Of a DNA stretch of 64,000 bases, positions 1 through 8,801 are shown one piece after another. The notes under the pieces are model-generated. The model saw only the letters and a list, made by a program, of their open reading frames with translations. It searched no databases and was not told the origin of the DNA. The DNA lies in NCBI RefSeq assembly GCF_001767295.1, contig NZ_CP014944.1:3038001-3102000 (forward strand). Direction: 5' to 3'. Numbering within the stretch: position 1 is the first letter of the stretch; every line of letters begins with the position of its first letter. The translations under genes and the position numbers were made by a program. The stretch is from Colwellia sp. PAMC 20917. Its GTDB lineage: Bacteria > Pseudomonadota > Gammaproteobacteria > Enterobacterales > Alteromonadaceae.

Positions 1-173
1 CCGTGAGTATTCAGCTAATAAAATATTACGTGTGAAATAATTGGCTTTAATGACCTTATTTATATGTATGTTGTTGAAGATAATAATGGCTGTTCTTTAG
101 GAGCCTGATCATTAGTCAGTTATAATTATAGCCAATAGATTTAATCATATAATGTTAAATAGTAAGGGAAGTT
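1..173. other. Leading intergenic segment
   Basis: AT-rich sequence before the first gene, without a visible ORF. The ribosome site AAGGGAA is at its end. Confidence 0.3.
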
Positions 174-1475
174 GTGCGATTTTTAAGTATATATGCTGTG
201 TTGTTGCTAACAGCATGTAGTGCTAATGACCAAGGTGAATTGGAAGTAAAAGCCAATACTTGTGATATAGACTACACAAGGTATCAAGCAACAGTTACCG
301 GATATTGCCAAGAAAGCGAAGCAATATTACCATTAGAAATTCCAACCATAGAAAAATCGATAGTATTGCGTTCAATTACATCAATCCCTGAGGTATTTTG
401 GTATAGCACTAAGATGAAATACTCGCTGATAAAGCAAACCGAACAAGCGCCACTAGTTTTTGTGATTGCTGGCACTGGCGCAAGTTATAACAGTGAAAAG
501 ATGATCAGTTTACAAAAAACTTTGTTTCAACAAGGCTATCATGTTATTTCGCTTTCATCGCCGACATATTCTAACTTTATTATTAATTTAGACTCATCTA
601 CAGATTTTCCTGGGGTGTTAGAACAAGATGCTAAAAACCTTTATGGCATCATGCAAAAAGTTTATCAACAAGTCATCACTGAAAATGAGGTTGTCGCAAC
701 GACATTCTCATTAACTGGCTATAGTCTAGGGGGGGCTCACTCAGCTTATGTTGCTAAACTTGATGAAAGTGAGCAGATTTTTAATTTTGAAAAAGTTGTG
801 CTAATAAATCCACCCGTAAGTTTATATAATTCAGTTAACATTCTTGATAGCTATTTAAATTTAAAAGAAAATGGTCCTGATGCTGCGGAAACTATGCTTG
901 ATGATATATTTTTAGGTTTTGCTAATAGTTATGCAGAACAAGAATCATCTTCGTTTTCGCAAAGCGCTATTTATGCTTTATTCAAAGATGCTCAGTTATC
1001 AGAAGAACAATTAAAACTGTTAATCGGTGCATCATTTAGGATGTCGTCGACGGATATGCTGTTTGCATTAGATGTTAGTTATAACGTCGGCGGTATTATT
1101 TATAAAAATCATCAAATTGATAAATTTGAAAGTATTACCCACTCAATGTATCGAGCCAGTGTTATTACTTTTAAGGACTACTTTGAAAAAGTGCTCGTGC
1201 CTTGGCAACAAGAAAGTGAAGCTGATTTAACGCGTGAGGCACTTATTGCACGACTGGGACTGAGAAATATAGAAAGTTATTTACGTAATTCCACAAAAAT
1301 AAGTCTAGTAACCAATGCGGATGACATTATTTTAGCTGAAGGTGAAGTGGAGTATTTACAAGACGTTTTTGGCGCAAGGGCAAAAATATTCCCGCGTGGC
1401 GGACACTGTGGAAACATTGATAGAGCGAGTTTTGTTGCTTACATGAATAGCCAATTCCAAGGTATTCAACAATGA
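174..1475 (+). CDS. Alpha/beta-hydrolase-like lipoprotein upstream of mlaA
   Basis: A 433-residue predicted lipoprotein. It starts at GTG with a good ribosome site (AAGGGAA) just upstream, then has a short hydrophobic stretch ending in the lipobox LTAC, with the lipid Cys at residue 15. The body reads like a serine alpha/beta hydrolase: a GTGAS loop that could form the oxyanion hole, a nucleophile elbow GYSLGGAHS, a later Asp in NADD and a C-terminal GGHCG that could supply the catalytic His. No named family was recognised. Its stop overlaps the start of mlaA, so the two are translationally coupled. A role in outer-membrane lipid handling is an inference from that coupling; the substrate is unknown. 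Confidence 0.8.
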   Translation: MRFLSIYAVLLLTACSANDQGELEVKANTCDIDYTRYQATVTGYCQESEAILPLEIPTIEKSIVLRSITSIPEVFWYSTKMKYSLIKQTEQAPLVFVIAGTGASYNSEKMISLQKTLFQQGYHVISLSSPTYSNFIINLDSSTDFPGVLEQDAKNLYGIMQKVYQQVITENEVVATTFSLTGYSLGGAHSAYVAKLDESEQIFNFEKVVLINPPVSLYNSVNILDSYLNLKENGPDAAETMLDDIFLGFANSYAEQESSSFSQSAIYALFKDAQLSEEQLKLLIGASFRMSSTDMLFALDVSYNVGGIIYKNHQIDKFESITHSMYRASVITFKDYFEKVLVPWQQESEADLTREALIARLGLRNIESYLRNSTKISLVTNADDIILAEGEVEYLQDVFGARAKIFPRGGHCGNIDRASFVAYMNSQFQGIQQ

Positions 1476-2227
1476 TGGCGTTTTATAATTCACTGATAAA
1501 AAATAGCGCTATTATTTTGATTACTTTACTTTACGGCTGTTCATCAGTACCCAAGTTAGAAGGTAATGTTGAAGCGCCTCGAGTGAAGTTGTCTTTAGCC
1601 TATCAAAAAATAGCGGTTACTAATCAATATGACGATCCTTGGGAAGGGTTTAATCGACGTATGTATTACTTTAATGCAAAAGCAGACGAATACATACTCT
1701 TACCTGTTGTAGCTGGTTATAAAGCGATAACACCTGACTTTGTTGAAAGAGCGGTTAGTAATTTTTTTAGAAACCTAGGAGAATTTACTGTTTTTATCAA
1801 CGCACTTTTACAAGGTAAACCTAGTGTTGGCGTTGAAACTTTTGGTCGTTTTGCGGTAAATACCACTCTTGGTCTTTTTGGTGTATTTGATGTGGCAACG
1901 AAAATAGGTCTAGATGAACAAAATGAAGACTTTGGTCAAACACTCGGTGTATGGGGGGTTGCCCCAGGACCTTATTTAGTTTTGCCTTTACTAGGGCCAT
2001 CTTCGTTACGTGATACTTTCGGGGTAGGAATTGATATGCTTGCTTTGCAATTCGTCATTGATGAATTAGGTGTCAGTGGTGATGAAGAGATATTATTGAC
2101 CTTTTTACGCAGTATTGATACGCGCGCTAATTTACCCTTTAGGTATTATGCCTCAGGTTCAGCTTTCGAGTATGAGCGTTTAAAAGTTCTTTATATGAAA
2201 TATAGAGAAATTCAAATAGCCCGATAA
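1472..2227 (+). CDS. mlaA: MlaA (VacJ) outer-membrane lipoprotein of the Mla phospholipid pathway
   Basis: A 251-residue lipoprotein with lipobox LYGC at its N-terminus. The family core is plain: DPWEGFNRRMYYFN near residue 55, then the conserved FFRNLGE and GRFAVNTTLG segments, EDFGQTLGVWG, GPYLVLPLLGPSS and the RDTFG motif. MlaA removes mislocalised phospholipid from the outer leaflet of the outer membrane and passes it to periplasmic MlaC. Length matches the family (about 250). The ATG overlaps the stop of the upstream hydrolase lipoprotein (ATGATGG), and a second ATG three bases on is an equal start. The other mla genes are not in this window. An acyltransferase for phospholipid synthesis lies 115 bases downstream. 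Confidence 0.95.
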   Translation: MMAFYNSLIKNSAIILITLLYGCSSVPKLEGNVEAPRVKLSLAYQKIAVTNQYDDPWEGFNRRMYYFNAKADEYILLPVVAGYKAITPDFVERAVSNFFRNLGEFTVFINALLQGKPSVGVETFGRFAVNTTLGLFGVFDVATKIGLDEQNEDFGQTLGVWGVAPGPYLVLPLLGPSSLRDTFGVGIDMLALQFVIDELGVSGDEEILLTFLRSIDTRANLPFRYYASGSAFEYERLKVLYMKYREIQIAR

Positions 2228-2341
2228 TTTCCATTAGATAAATAATAGCTGTTTACCCCCATTTTGGTTAATAAAAATGAGTTTTGTAGTCGAACATCTA
2301 TAAGGTATACTGCGCCGATATATAATAATTAGGATGTAAAT

Positions 2342-3082
2342 TTGTTAGCCATAATTCGCTTTATTGTCATGACACTAGCTTTAGTCTTTATTTGTTGTGC
2401 TGCTTGTATTTATAGTATTTTACGACCCTTTCATCGTAATAATGTCTTTCATACCTCGCATTATTTGAGTAAGGTTTCGACACTTTTAGGGCTAACTATC
2501 GAGGTTAGAATACCCGAAAGTATTAAAGATATTGGGCCAGCAGTTTATATATGTAACCACCAAAATAGCTACGATATTTTTACTGTTAGTGCAGCTGTTC
2601 AGCCTTCTACGGTTAGCGTAGGTAAAAAAAGTTTAAAGTGGATCCCTTTTTTCGGCCAAATGTATTGGTTAACGGGTAACATTTTAATTGATCGTTCAAA
2701 TTCAAGCAAAGCCATTAATACCATAGCGTTAACTGCAAAAAAGATTACTGAAAAAGAGTTGTCTGTGTGGTTGTTTCCAGAAGGAACTAGAAGTAATGGT
2801 AAAGGTTTGCTGCCTTTTAAAACCGGCGCATTTCGAACCGCGCAACAAGCAAATGTACCTATTATTCCTGTTTGTGTTAGTAATTTACACGGCAAGATAA
2901 AATTAGGTCGTTGGAACAACGGTAAATTGATTATTGAGCTATTGGAGCCTATATATTTTAATAACCAAGCTAAAGAAAGTATTAGAGAAGTCGCTAACAC
3001 CGCCCATAAAAGTATGCTTGTGAAAATTGCTGAGCTCAGTAAAGAGTCTGGAAACGAGCTAATCCTAAAAAATAAAGTTTAA
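2342..3082 (+). CDS. plsC: 1-acyl-sn-glycerol-3-phosphate acyltransferase (PlsC family)
   Basis: A 246-residue acyltransferase that would make phosphatidic acid from lysophosphatidic acid at the inner membrane. The N-terminal 25 residues form a membrane segment. The HX4D catalytic motif is NHQNSYD (His73, Asp78), and the substrate-binding FPEGTRSNG motif lies near residue 145. The proposed start is TTG with AGGATG upstream; an in-frame ATG ten codons on would still leave part of the hydrophobic helix. It is followed after 11 bases by rraB. E. coli PlsC is about the same length. A paralogue specific for another acyl acceptor cannot be excluded. Confidence 0.9.
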   Translation: MLAIIRFIVMTLALVFICCAACIYSILRPFHRNNVFHTSHYLSKVSTLLGLTIEVRIPESIKDIGPAVYICNHQNSYDIFTVSAAVQPSTVSVGKKSLKWIPFFGQMYWLTGNILIDRSNSSKAINTIALTAKKITEKELSVWLFPEGTRSNGKGLLPFKTGAFRTAQQANVPIIPVCVSNLHGKIKLGRWNNGKLIIELLEPIYFNNQAKESIREVANTAHKSMLVKIAELSKESGNELILKNKV

Positions 3083-3093
3083 AAATAGAGATC

Positions 3094-3447
3094 ATGATGA
3101 TAGATGAAGATTTGCAACAATGGCAAGATCACACCAATAATTTAGTGAATGCCCTTATCGAAGATGGTACCAACGAAGAGGTACATCACACTATTGAGCA
3201 TCATTTTTCTAGTACAGATTTTGATCTGCTAGAAAAAGCGGCTATTACCGCTTTTAAAATGGGTTTAGAAATAGAAGACCCTGAAGAAGCTGAGCTAGAA
3301 AATGGTGATAAAGTTTTCGCTTTTGATATTATTACTGAACAACCGCTCGATGAAGAGATTATTTTCGAAGAGACTAAAAAAATGTTTGAGTTAGCCAATC
3401 TTTGTAAAGTTGATTATGATGGTTGGGGAACTTATTTCGAAGAATAA
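3094..3447 (+). CDS. rraB: RraB, protein inhibitor of RNase E
   Basis: A 117-residue acidic protein matching RraB (YjgD), which binds RNase E and modulates mRNA decay. It shares with the E. coli protein the TIEHHFSS segment, LEKAAITAFKMG, a DPEE acidic patch and the conserved C-terminal VDYDGWGTYFE. It lacks the long acidic tail of the E. coli protein (138 residues) and ends directly at the EE after that motif. ATG codons at 3094 and 3097 are both possible starts. It lies 11 bases after plsC, so it is probably co-transcribed with it. Confidence 0.93.
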   Translation: MMIDEDLQQWQDHTNNLVNALIEDGTNEEVHHTIEHHFSSTDFDLLEKAAITAFKMGLEIEDPEEAELENGDKVFAFDIITEQPLDEEIIFEETKKMFELANLCKVDYDGWGTYFEE

Positions 3448-3486
3448 CCGTTAAAGCTACATTAATAATTTTACAAGGACTTACTG

Positions 3487-3645
3487 ATGGGATGGTTAGA
3501 AAGACTACTTAATCCGGCGACACTAGCATTATTAATACCCATTGTTGCTATTGTTGGCGCTTTTTCTGTTAATGCATTGAAAGCGCATCATAGACACCAA
3601 GAGCGAATAGAAAAAATTAAGCAGGGTCTTGATCCAGATAGCTAA
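3487..3645 (+). CDS. Small single-span membrane protein, 52 residues
   Basis: An ATG with AAGGAC six bases upstream opens a 52-codon frame. The protein has a short amphipathic start (MGWLERLLNP), one hydrophobic helix at about residues 11-29, then a basic His-rich linker (KAHHRHQER) and the tail IEKIKQGLDPDS. Small proteins of this layout, ending in a similar IxxGxDPD tail, are known to me from other marine gammaproteobacteria but have no assigned role. It follows rraB by 39 bases and precedes a strong hairpin terminator, so it likely ends that transcript. The function is unknown. Confidence 0.7.
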   Translation: MGWLERLLNPATLALLIPIVAIVGAFSVNALKAHHRHQERIEKIKQGLDPDS

Positions 3646-3680
3646 TATTAAGAATTTAATAAGATTAACAGTAAAGCCTA

Positions 3681-3713
3681 AAAAAAAGCAAAGTCTTAGT
3701 ACTTTGCTTTTTT
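3681..3713. terminator. Bidirectional hairpin terminator
   Basis: A perfect stem (AAAAAGCAAAGT with its complement, loop CTTAGT) is flanked by an A-run on one side and a T-run on the other. It lies after the small membrane protein and faces the 3' end of the minus-strand FecR-like gene, so it can serve both strands. Confidence 0.8.
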
Positions 3714-3771
3714 AGTAAATGAGATAATACTTTTAAAAAAGGTCTTCGGTGTCAGCCTAGAAATGACCGCT

Positions 3772-4623
3772 TTAGTGATTTTTTTCGTTGCTTAGGCTTA
3801 AACGAATGATGTTATTATTTACTTTTTCGAATTGAACATTAAAGTTGTTTTTTAAAGATTCAAGCAGCCCATCGATATCGTTCGCTTTAAAGTAACCTGA
3901 GACCTTTGTTTGGGTGAGTTTACTATCAATGATTTCAAACTTTATGGTGGTATAACGACTAACTTCAGTTAAAGCTTCATCTAAGGGTTGACCATTAAAA
4001 ACTAACATACCTTGTTGCCAAGCGAGTACTCGCTGAATTTGCTCAAAAGACATTCTTTTATTCGCGGTGTAGGCACTATTTTCTATGGTGGCAATTTCAC
4101 CTGACGCAATTACTACACCAGGTAAACGTTCTGTTGTTAACCTTGTTTGTTGTTTCACTAATTGATCAATAGGCTGGTATGACTCGCTAATTAAAACACG
4201 GCCTTCGGTCACAACAAGCTCGATATCTTTGTTTGATTTTTTTTCTATATTAAAAATAGTCCCTAAGGCGGTAAACGATCTTTCACCCACCCTGACCATA
4301 AAGGGTCGACTTTTGTCTTTAGTAACATCAAAGCTTGCTTCGCCTTTTATAAGCGTTAATAAGCGCATTTTTTTTGAAAAACTGACTTCGACTAGGCTAT
4401 TGGTGTTGAGCTTAACTCTTGAACCATCAGAGAGCGAGAATCGAGCTTGCTGACCAATGCTGGTTTGCAATGTGCTTACCTCCGCAAATTGTTGTTCATT
4501 ATCGTTTTGAGTAAATGTTGTGATGTTATTAACTAAGTTACTGGCAATTATCAATATAAATGCAAGGCTTGCTAACATGGTGTATTTAATAAACCTTGGA
4601 GTGACGTTATTATAGCGAGCCAT
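3772..4623 (-). CDS. FecR-like protein lacking the usual N-terminal domain, no partner sigma gene
   Basis: A 283-residue protein when started at the ATG at 4623; a TTG at 4671 would add 16 residues. It has a short cytoplasmic start, one membrane helix near residues 14-33, a FecR domain (GQQARFSLSDGSRVKLN, then GEASFDV and FTALGTIFN), and a C-terminal secretin/TonB-short-N-like domain (DUF4974: GQPLDEALTEVSRYTTIKFEI). FecR proteins normally begin with a cytoplasmic anti-sigma segment (DUF4880) and sit next to an ECF sigma factor and a TonB receptor. Neither the N-terminal segment nor those genes is present here. It may be a relic or a stand-alone periplasmic sensor. Confidence 0.75.
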   Translation of the reverse strand: MARYNNVTPRFIKYTMLASLAFILIIASNLVNNITTFTQNDNEQQFAEVSTLQTSIGQQARFSLSDGSRVKLNTNSLVEVSFSKKMRLLTLIKGEASFDVTKDKSRPFMVRVGERSFTALGTIFNIEKKSNKDIELVVTEGRVLISESYQPIDQLVKQQTRLTTERLPGVVIASGEIATIENSAYTANKRMSFEQIQRVLAWQQGMLVFNGQPLDEALTEVSRYTTIKFEIIDSKLTQTKVSGYFKANDIDGLLESLKNNFNVQFEKVNNNIIRLSLSNEKNH

Positions 4624-4879
4624 TATTATTCTTATTATTATATTTTGAAAATAGTGTAGGTTAAAAAACAAACAATAACAATAAGGTCAAACTAGTCGTT
4701 TATAAAATACTTTATTGTATTCATCAGACATTATAACTTGTGGTTCCAATTGCAAAAGTGGCTAAATAACAGGTAACAAATAAGGTGGAATTGATTGATT
4801 AGCAGGTCGTGTCGCCTTTAATATAAGTAACAACTTTATTTTACCCGTTTATAAGTCCCACCAAAGGCAACAGCAGGAG

Positions 4880-5980
4880 TCAACTTATGGCGAGGGCACA
4901 ATCAGAGGTTATTTTATTCAGTTTTTTACGATCTTTATGTAACAACTGATAAAGGTTAAGCTGATTTTTAGCACGTTCTAGATTATGACTTTGATGCTTA
5001 ACATGAAAGTAATTATCGCCATCTAGATAATCAGTTAAGAATCGAACGCCGAGCATAAAAGGTAATAATTGTGCACCAATCGTTAAGCTTTGTCGTTCAA
5101 GTGCCGACATTTTGTCACCAAAAGCTTCTATGTAGCCTTGCGCTAGCGCGCTGTAAATATCAAATCTAACGGCCATCTTGGTTAAATCTTTGCCATCTTC
5201 AGGTAAATTTGAACAGCAAGTTCTTACCATGTCACCAAAGTCATGCATAAGATATCCTTGCATGCAGGTATCTAAATCAATGACAGCCAGTGGTTGGTTG
5301 GATTTAGCACAAAATAATAAATTGTTAATTTTAGTATCGTTATGGGTAACTTGCAGCGGAAGTTGTTGAGTAAGGCTAGCGACTTCATCAATAAAAACTT
5401 GCTGTGCAAAACAAAAATCAATGAGTGCTTGGCATGAAGATAAACGCTGCTTAGCATTGGTCTCAACTACCGTTTTTAAATCATTCATTCGTTTAGATAA
5501 ATTATGAAAGTCAGGAATAGTTTCGGTTAATGACGTTGCAGAAAAATCACTTAATGCTGCCGTAAACTTAGCAAAAGCTGAGCCAACCTGTCGTGCTTGT
5601 AGGGGGTTTTCAACTTCTTCAACAGTAAAACAGTTGGGTATATAGCCAATAGCGCGCCAATACTCTTTGTGTTCATCAATAACAAAAGGTTGTTTATCGA
5701 TAGTTGGTATTTGCCATATTGGCGATAGCGAATATAAATTCTGCTGCTTTTTTGCTAATAAATGTAGGTTAATCAATTCAGCATTATTAATGACGTCTTC
5801 TGGCTTTTTGAAAACGTTTTTGTTTATTCGTTGTAAAACAAAATTATCGTTAATATTCCGCACTAAGTAAGTGCTATTAATTAAGCCATTTCCTAAAGGA
5901 GATACGCTACATTGATCAACAGAACATCGATAGTTCGTTAGCACTTGTTTTAGGAGGTTGTTATTAACAACTTTACTCAT
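4880..5980 (-). CDS. APH-fold sugar kinase, NahK-like
   Basis: A 366-residue aminoglycoside-phosphotransferase-fold kinase. The N-terminus resembles N-acetylhexosamine 1-kinase (FVLQRINKNVFKKPEDVI). The catalytic loop THNDTKINNLLF carries the phosphotransfer Asp and metal-binding Asn, and the DxD metal motif is VIDLDTCMQGYLMHDFGD. These proteins phosphorylate small sugars or amino alcohols; an N-acetylhexosamine substrate is an inference from N-terminal similarity. It is a single gene between the FecR-like gene and the kinase of the two-component operon, with over 200 bases on each side. A homoserine or choline kinase relative is the main alternative. Confidence 0.75.
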   Translation of the reverse strand: MSKVVNNNLLKQVLTNYRCSVDQCSVSPLGNGLINSTYLVRNINDNFVLQRINKNVFKKPEDVINNAELINLHLLAKKQQNLYSLSPIWQIPTIDKQPFVIDEHKEYWRAIGYIPNCFTVEEVENPLQARQVGSAFAKFTAALSDFSATSLTETIPDFHNLSKRMNDLKTVVETNAKQRLSSCQALIDFCFAQQVFIDEVASLTQQLPLQVTHNDTKINNLLFCAKSNQPLAVIDLDTCMQGYLMHDFGDMVRTCCSNLPEDGKDLTKMAVRFDIYSALAQGYIEAFGDKMSALERQSLTIGAQLLPFMLGVRFLTDYLDGDNYFHVKHQSHNLERAKNQLNLYQLLHKDRKKLNKITSDCALAIS

Positions 5981-6289
5981 AGTTATTTACTGCTAGTGTT
6001 TAGTTTTGAAAAATAAAAAACAAAATAGTCCTTTATTTTAAAAGGGTTTAGTTAATTTTATCAAGATGAAATCAGGCGGTATACTAATAGAAAGTTATAA
6101 ATATAGGAAGTTAAAGCTTTAGCATTACTCATATTTACCGTAAGTAGGGACGGGAATTAACTTAATAGGGTTCTTATACAAAATTGCAGTCACCGCTTAA
6201 TCATTCTTTCTGTAAATGATAACGATAATAGCATACTCATTTTATTATGATCACACCTTGTGTTGGTAGCAAAGTATTGTAAATGATTA
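5981..6289. other. Intergenic region with a possible Fur-like site
   Basis: This 309-base gap lies upstream of the NahK-like gene and downstream of the histidine kinase. It has no convincing ORF or terminator. At 6216-6234 the sequence AATGATAACGATAATAGCAT partly fits the repeated GATAAT pattern of Fur sites. That is suggestive only. Confidence 0.3.
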
Positions 6290-7600
6290 TTATTTTTCTA
6301 TTTGACTCTGCGGTGGAAAGAGTAGAATAAATCGTGCCCCTGATAAATGAAGACCTGCAATGACTTTAATGGTTCCTTGGTGCCAGTCCATCACTTTAGC
6401 GCTAATAGCAAGCCCTAAACCAAAGTGTCCTTGCTCTCGTGAACGTGAACTATCAAGTTTTATAAAAGGTGAAAAAATGACGTCTCGTTTATCTTTTGGA
6501 ATACCTTTGCCGTCATCTTCTACCGCAATGGAAAACCCCTGCTGGGTTAGCTCTAACGATAATATGACTTGTGAATTGGCATGCTGAATAGCATTACTGA
6601 CTAAGTTTAATGCGGCGCGATAACACCAATGAAAGTCTAAAGAATAGAATTTCTCTATGCTTAACGACTGACAAGTTAATTTAATATTATGTTGCTCTGC
6701 TAATGATTGACAGTCGCTGGTCACGAGCTCAATGAGGTTATTGACATCAATTAATTCGGTATTTAAATGAAAGCTCTGTCGTTCCATACCCGCATAGTCA
6801 AGAAATGCAGTTGTCATATCTTCCATGCGGGTCAATTCGTTTTCCATACGCAAAAGATAGTTATTTTTTTTGTTTAAATCATCACAGTCTAATGCTGCTT
6901 CAACGCCAAACCGCAGGCATGACATAGGTGTGCGAATATCATGAGAAATACTGCGGGCAAGAATTTTATTGTCAGCAACCAACTTCTCTATGCGCGCCGC
7001 CATATTATTAAAGCTGCTTTCTAAGGTGTTTATATAAGACAAACGGTTATAAGGAACACGTATTGATAGATCGCCAGCGCCAATTTTGGCAGCGGCAAAT
7101 GTCAGTAAATAAAGGCGACGAGTCAATGGCAACAGCCACAGCAGTAAAATACCACAAATCCCTAGATAGAGGATCAAGGTGAAAAGTAGATTTTCTTGTT
7201 CATTTTCTGACACCATAGGTGGTAATTGTAAATGTATCAGCGTTTGTGGATACAAGGATATCTTTCTTAATAAATAGGCATCATCTTGAGAGGCGAGTAA
7301 TAAACCACCCGGTTGTGAGAGTTGTGCCAGTAAAGAGGGGGGCAGGGCAATGTTATCTGTACTTTCAAGTGAAACATTGACTTGAAAGTTTTTTGCTAAT
7401 TGATTGGTTTTTTCTAATAATCCATCAGCTTTTATGCTTGATAACTGTTGCTCAAAACCATCAATGAGTTTTTGGTAAACCACTAACTCTGTATTTTCAT
7501 GTTCATTACCTTGTTTTGCGACCAGTTTATCTAGTCCCCAACTTATAATGAATAATGCCCCCAACACGGCAACTACCATACTGATATACAAGCGTTTCAT
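6290..7600 (-). CDS. Membrane sensor histidine kinase of the mipA/DUF3019 operon
   Basis: A 436-residue EnvZ-class kinase. It has an N-terminal membrane helix, a periplasmic sensor of about 110 residues, a second helix (LLFTLILYLGICGILLLWLLP), a HAMP linker, then HisKA with phospho-acceptor His220 (SISHDIRTPM). The ATPase domain has the N box (NAIQHA), G1 (EDDGKGIP) and G2 (GLGLAIS). It follows the response regulator by three bases on the same strand, so they are a pair. The upstream operon members (MipA/OmpV-like porin, DUF3019 protein) are the likely targets or sensors. The ligand is not evident. Confidence 0.9.
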   Translation of the reverse strand: MKRLYISMVVAVLGALFIISWGLDKLVAKQGNEHENTELVVYQKLIDGFEQQLSSIKADGLLEKTNQLAKNFQVNVSLESTDNIALPPSLLAQLSQPGGLLLASQDDAYLLRKISLYPQTLIHLQLPPMVSENEQENLLFTLILYLGICGILLLWLLPLTRRLYLLTFAAAKIGAGDLSIRVPYNRLSYINTLESSFNNMAARIEKLVADNKILARSISHDIRTPMSCLRFGVEAALDCDDLNKKNNYLLRMENELTRMEDMTTAFLDYAGMERQSFHLNTELIDVNNLIELVTSDCQSLAEQHNIKLTCQSLSIEKFYSLDFHWCYRAALNLVSNAIQHANSQVILSLELTQQGFSIAVEDDGKGIPKDKRDVIFSPFIKLDSSRSREQGHFGLGLAISAKVMDWHQGTIKVIAGLHLSGARFILLFPPQSQIEK

Positions 7601-7603
7601 TTT

Positions 7604-8299
7604 TTATTCAGCCCACGCATCGGCAACAAATAAATAGCCTTTACCCCAAACAGTTTTAAATTTTTGTGGTTTTTGTGGATCGTCTTTAAATATTTTCCGT
7701 AGTGTTGAAAGCATCACATCAAAACGGCGATCTTGTCCGTCATATTCGCGGCTTTTTAACGCTTTAAATACAGTGTCTCTGTCAACCACTTCGCCAGCAT
7801 GGCTAGCAAGAAAAGTTAAAAAGGCAAATAAACTGGTCGATAACTCTACCTCTTCATTTTTATAGGTGACGCGCTTAGCTTCACCATTAATAATGAGTGA
7901 ACCGAAGGTTATTATTTGTGTAGATGACTCGGTTGGCGCGCTATGCTTAAGCGCACCCGTTATTCTTGCTAGTAGGGCGCGTGGACGAACAGGTTTTATT
8001 ACGTAGTCATTGGCACCAGCCTCTAAGCCTATAACTTCATCAAACTCATCTGCTCTGGCTGTGAGCATTATTATTGGTAACTGGCTTTCTTGGCGAATCA
8101 AACGGCATACTTCAATGCCATTCAAACCAGGTAACATAATATCGAGTAATACCAATTGTGGTTGAAATTTTGCCATGGCGGCCATAACTAAGTCACCACG
8201 AGCGACATGATCAACCACAAAGTTTTGTTCGCGAAGATATTCACAAACCCAATCAGCTAAGGTTAAATCATCTTCTACTAATAAGATTCGACTGGTCAT
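7604..8299 (-). CDS. OmpR-family response regulator
   Basis: A 231-residue regulator. The receiver domain has acidic residues LVEDD at the start, phospho-Asp53 in LVLLDIMLPG, the conserved Thr/Ala in MLTARAD and a Lys in YVIKPVRPR. A winged-helix DNA-binding domain follows (VVDRDTVFKALKSREYDGQDRRFDVMLSTLRKIF with KTVWGKGYLF at the end), typical of OmpR/PhoB. It lies directly before the histidine kinase and 31 bases after the DUF3019 gene, so the four genes from mipA form one transcription unit. Confidence 0.93.
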   Translation of the reverse strand: MTSRILLVEDDLTLADWVCEYLREQNFVVDHVARGDLVMAAMAKFQPQLVLLDIMLPGLNGIEVCRLIRQESQLPIIMLTARADEFDEVIGLEAGANDYVIKPVRPRALLARITGALKHSAPTESSTQIITFGSLIINGEAKRVTYKNEEVELSTSLFAFLTFLASHAGEVVDRDTVFKALKSREYDGQDRRFDVMLSTLRKIFKDDPQKPQKFKTVWGKGYLFVADAWAE

Positions 8300-8330
8300 T
8301 TTTTTATCCTTATTACAGCTAACGTTAGCA

Positions 8331-8801
8331 TTAAAATATACGCCAGCGACGTTTTCTTGGGGTTGCTTCGTGTACCCAGCTTACTTCTACTGCGGTTTCT
8401 GCAATAACTTGCTTGTCTTTAGAGGACATCAGCTGGAATTCAATTTTCTTATTTGATTCAAAATTAAAAATAATTTCGTTGCCATTGCTACTTTTCCAGC
8501 ATTTTATGTTTTGCTGAACTTTTCGTGCTGTTTTTTCTGGTTTAATCAACAGACAATAATCTTGTTTAATATCGCTAGACCAGTTTATTTTTACGTTAGC
8601 GTAACAGGTTCTACCATATCGCAAAGCAATACAGTTCGCAGGTTGTGCTGAAATGCTCACGTGATTTTCTGGCGATTTTTCGAACTGCTGAACTTGTTTC
8701 TCCTGTGTTATTTCTGCGGCGACACTAAACGTCGAACCCGCGAATAAACAGCTTAGTAATAACCACTTTTTAGCAAGTCCTTTGCTAAATTTAAAAGACA
8801 T
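8331..8801 (-). CDS. DUF3019 periplasmic protein
   Basis: A 156-residue protein with a signal peptide (hydrophobic LLLSCLFAGSTFSVAAE). The mature part starts with ISAQPANCIALRYGRTCYANVKINW, a signature of DUF3019 proteins that accompany MipA and a two-component system in marine gammaproteobacteria. Four Cys in the mature part (Ala-Asn-Cys, Thr-Cys-Tyr, Asp-Tyr-Cys, Lys-Cys-Trp) could form two disulfides. It ends in a very basic tail (ATPRKRRWRIF). Its start overlaps the mipA stop by 11 bases. The function is unproven; a periplasmic accessory to the sensor kinase is a reasonable inference. Confidence 0.8.
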   Translation of the reverse strand: MSFKFSKGLAKKWLLLSCLFAGSTFSVAAEITQEKQVQQFEKSPENHVSISAQPANCIALRYGRTCYANVKINWSSDIKQDYCLLIKPEKTARKVQQNIKCWKSSNGNEIIFNFESNKKIEFQLMSSKDKQVIAETAVEVSWVHEATPRKRRWRIF

